Below, piece after piece: positions 5,413 through 7,100 of a stretch of 7,100 nt of DNA. The notes under the pieces were generated by a model, which searched no databases, was not told the origin of the DNA, and worked only from the letters and a program-made list of their open reading frames with translations. The DNA lies in contig JAITNT010000222.1 in assembly GCA_031290295.1 (NCBI GenBank), positions 1 through 7,100 on the forward strand, given 5' to 3'. Numbering within the stretch: position 1 is the stretch's first letter; each line of letters begins with the position of its first letter. The translations under genes and the position numbers were made by a program. This stretch comes from Clostridiales bacterium. Lineage in GTDB: Bacteria > Bacillota > Clostridia > Christensenellales > DUVY01.

Positions 5413-6765
5413 TTACGCCTCCCCGCCCGCTTCGCCGGCGGCTTTATCATACAAATAACAAGACACGCTGTGAGTGTCGCTCACCTTGCAGAGCCGCGGC
5501 GGCTTACCCCCGCATGCGCTGAACGCGCTTTTGCAGCGATCTCTGTAGTAGCAATAATCGGGCATGTTAATGGGGTTGGGCACCTGACCGGCGATGCTTT
5601 GCAGCCGCCCGACCTTTTTGTTAACGGAAAGAATACTGCGCTGAAGTCCTATGGTATACGGGTGCAGAGCGGCGGCGAAAATTTCCTCAGTCGTTCCGGT
5701 CTCGACGACCTTTCCCGCGTACATAACCACGACGTAATCCGCCATTTCGGCGATTACCCCCAAATCATGTGTAATGAGCATTATGCCGCAACCGACCTGA
5801 CTTTTTATATTGCGCAAAAGCTCCAGAATCTGCGCCTGTATCGTAACGTCTAAGGCGGTTGTCGGCTCGTCCGCAATAATCAGCTTAGGCTTGCACGCGA
5901 GCGCCATAGCTATCATAACGCGCTGGCGCATTCCCCCGCTAAGCTCGTGCGGATATTGACCGCAGACCTTTTCCGGAATCGCCATGCCTACCAGCTCAAG
6001 CATTTTTATGCTGTGCCCGCGCGCCGTTTTGCGCGTTGTTCCGGGCACGTGTAGCAACGTAACCTCGTCTAACTGCCAGCCGATTGTGAACACCGGATTA
6101 AGGCTTGTCATCGGCTCCTGAAAAATCATCGTTATATCCCTGCCGCGGATTTTTTGGAGCGCGGCGACGGGCATTTTTGCTATATCGACGGTTTTATCGA
6201 CCATTTCAAATACTGGCAGTCCGTCCTCGGAAATCAACTGCTTTTGTACGAACAGCGGCTTGCCGTCCGGATCGAGCACGGGCTTGCCGCGCTTGTCCGT
6301 TTTTTCGGTTAAAACGGGCGCGGGCTTGCCGTCCGCGTCCGGCGCGTACTCATAGACGGGAATCGGAGAGCCGCTGTCGTCGCGCTCGAAGTCGTTCGTC
6401 TTAAAGCGTATCGACCCCGAAACGATTTGACCCTGCGGAGCCTGTATGAGCTGTAAAAGCGACAGCGCGGTAACGCTTTTTCCGCAACCAGACTCGCCTA
6501 TGACGCCGACGGTTTTGCCCGACGGAATGTCGAACGACACTCCGTTCACCGATTTTACGACTCCGCCGTCGGTGAAGAAATACACGTTCAGGTCCTCGAA
6601 CTCCACGAGGTTTTGGTCGTTTTTCATTCGGGCTAAATATTGACCTTCGCCGATATGCGCTTTTTTGCGCTTTTCGAGCCGGAGCATTTCGCGCTTATTG
6701 TCGCGGCGCAGCCTGCGCGCCTCCGCGCCCGATATATAACGGTCGCTCTTTTTTTCTTTTTCCAT
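5413..6765 (-). CDS. oppD: Oligopeptide-type ABC importer ATP-binding protein OppD with a large internal insertion
   Basis: This is the partner ATPase of OppF. All core motifs are present: Walker A GESGCGKS (90-97), Q-loop Gln216 in [12 protein letters not shown], signature LSGGMRQR (275-282), Walker B LIIADEP (295-301) with Glu300, D-loop ALD (304-306), switch His333, HPYT (368-371), and C-terminal Cys405, 411, 418, 426 and 436, a possible iron-sulfur ligand set. At 450 residues it is about 100 longer than usual OppD proteins. The excess is a basic, probably helical N-terminal extension (about 1-50) and an insertion of roughly 65-70 residues (about 125-193) between GSIRF and the helix leading to the Q-loop. 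The insertion carries degenerate DxxGxP repeats. The ATG has GGAGG 5 bases upstream and follows the permease stop by 2 bases. The frame is uninterrupted, so the extra length is not an obvious assembly error. Confidence 0.95.
   Translation of the reverse strand: MEKEKKSDRYISGAEARRLRRDNKREMLRLEKRKKAHIGEGQYLARMKNDQNLVEFEDLNVYFFTDGGVVKSVNGVSFDIPSGKTVGVIGESGCGKSVTALSLLQLIQAPQGQIVSGSIRFKTNDFERDDSGSPIPVYEYAPDADGKPAPVLTEKTDKRGKPVLDPDGKPLFVQKQLISEDGLPVFEMVDKTVDIAKMPVAALQKIRGRDITMIFQEPMTSLNPVFTIGWQLDEVTLLHVPGTTRKTARGHSIKMLELVGMAIPEKVCGQYPHELSGGMRQRVMIAMALACKPKLIIADEPTTALDVTIQAQILELLRNIKSQVGCGIMLITHDLGVIAEMADYVVVMYAGKVVETGTTEEIFAAALHPYTIGLQRSILSVNKKVGRLQSIAGQVPNPINMPDYCYYRDRCKSAFSACGGKPPRLCKVSDTHSVSCYLYDKAAGEAGGEA
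5418..5422 (-). promoter_or_regulatory. Ribosome binding site that decides the oppF start
   Basis: GGAGG lies inside the last codons of oppD, 6 bases before ATG 5411. It favours that start over the in-frame ATG at 5450, which lacks such a site. Confidence 0.75.
6202..6381 (-). repeat. Degenerate DxxGxP repeats inside the OppD insertion
   Basis: Five related units start at OppD residues 129 (DDSGSPIPV), 143 (DADGKPAPV), 157 (DKRGKPVLD), 165 (DPDGKPLFV) and 179 (SEDGLPVFE), spaced 14, 14, 8 and 14 residues. At DNA level the plus-strand string GGCTTGCCG occurs three times (6257-6265, 6281-6289, 6323-6331), in step with the reading frame. The pattern suggests short beta-hairpins with Gly-Pro turns that arose by internal duplication. 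Confidence 0.7.
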
Positions 6766-6767
6766 AC

Positions 6768-7100
6768 TTACCTCCGCGCCTTAGGGTCGAACGCATCGCG
6801 CAGTCCGTCGCCGATAAAATTAAAAGCAAGCACGGCGAGCACTATACATATTCCCGGCGGCATCCAAATAAAGGGGTATTTCGCCAATACGTCGGGCGCA
6901 CGCGAGGCGCTTATAATGGAACCCCACGCGGCGTGCGGCGGCGGCACGCCCAGTCCAAGATAACTCAGCGTGGACTCGTAAAGTATTACGCCCCCTAACG
7001 ACAACGTCATGCCTACTATAAGGAGCGGCATCACGTTCGGGATAAGATGCTTAAAAATCTTGGAAAACGCCGACGCGCCCAACGCCTCGGCGGCAAGCAT
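6768..7100 (-). CDS. oppC: Oligopeptide-type ABC importer permease OppC/DppC (partial, N-terminus beyond window)
   Basis: This is the C-terminal 110 residues of the second membrane subunit of the importer. The ATPase-contacting EAA loop is at the very start of the visible part (AAEALGAS, then HLIPN, residues 3-22). It is followed by a hydrophobic helix (24-40), the conserved ESTLSYLGLGVPPPHAAWG (42-60), a last helix (83-96) and the typical end FNFIGDGLRDAFDPKARR (93-110). The Met at 7100 is in the middle of the EAA loop and is not the start; the gene continues upstream past the window edge. Its stop is 2 bases before the oppD ATG, and the oppD ribosome binding site lies in its last codons, so the genes are one transcriptional unit. 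OppC and DppC cannot be told apart from this end, so the substrate class stays open. Confidence 0.92.
   Translation of the reverse strand: MLAAEALGASAFSKIFKHLIPNVMPLLIVGMTLSLGGVILYESTLSYLGLGVPPPHAAWGSIISASRAPDVLAKYPFIWMPPGICIVLAVLAFNFIGDGLRDAFDPKARR

Noticed and set aside
5412..5450. Longer OppF starting at ATG 5450
   Set aside because: It would overlap the end of oppD and has no ribosome binding site, whereas ATG 5411 has GGAGG at 6 bases and gives the usual family N-terminus.
4761..5522. A 253-codon plus-strand open frame
   Set aside because: It lies wholly antisense to oppF and the end of oppD, whose motifs are unmistakable. Long antisense frames are common opposite GC-rich codon positions, and its product has no recognisable features.
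1..7100. CRISPR arrays, tRNA or rRNA genes, insertion sequences, attachment sites
   Set aside because: No regularly spaced direct repeats, RNA gene motifs, transposase or integrase frames were seen on reading both strands.

Overview
The window looks like a chromosomal stretch of a Gram-positive-type bacterium, most likely an uncultured member of the Clostridia. The reasons are strong GGAGG ribosome binding sites, tightly packed co-directional operons, a lipoprotein solute-binding protein, and the LplB/YtcP pair of sugar permeases that is common in Bacillota. Base composition is near balanced and GC-rich at many third positions. The assignment below phylum is a guess. UGA is used as a normal stop, so the standard bacterial code applies. 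Every gene I support is on the minus strand, so transcription runs from position 7100 towards 1.

Region 1 (7100-4138) is the downstream part of an oligopeptide-type (Opp/Dpp) ABC importer. It holds the C-terminal end of an OppC/DppC permease, an OppD ATPase, an OppF ATPase, and a small one-helix membrane protein of unknown function that overlaps the oppF stop codon. The OppD is unusual. It has a basic N-terminal extension and a repeat-bearing insertion of roughly 65-70 residues between Walker A and the Q-loop.

Region 2 (4137-3863) is about 275 bases without a convincing gene. It holds a possible rho-independent terminator for the Opp operon and a possible promoter for the next operon. A 10-base imperfect inverted repeat has one arm lying across the candidate -35 box, which makes it a candidate operator.

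Region 3 (3862-1) is a carbohydrate-uptake operon: a cytoplasmic GH130 beta-mannoside phosphorylase or mannosidase, an LplB-type permease, a YtcP-type permease and the N-terminal 284 residues of an extracellular lipoprotein binding protein that runs off the window edge. No dedicated sugar-importer ATPase is visible. As in many CUT1 systems, a shared MsmK-like ATPase encoded elsewhere probably powers it.

The simplest reading is that the lipoprotein captures a short beta-mannoside, the two permeases import it, and the GH130 enzyme splits it inside the cell, probably giving mannose-1-phosphate. The Opp operon upstream may be an independent peptide importer. Some Opp-type importers carry oligosaccharides, so a functional link is possible but not shown by the sequence.
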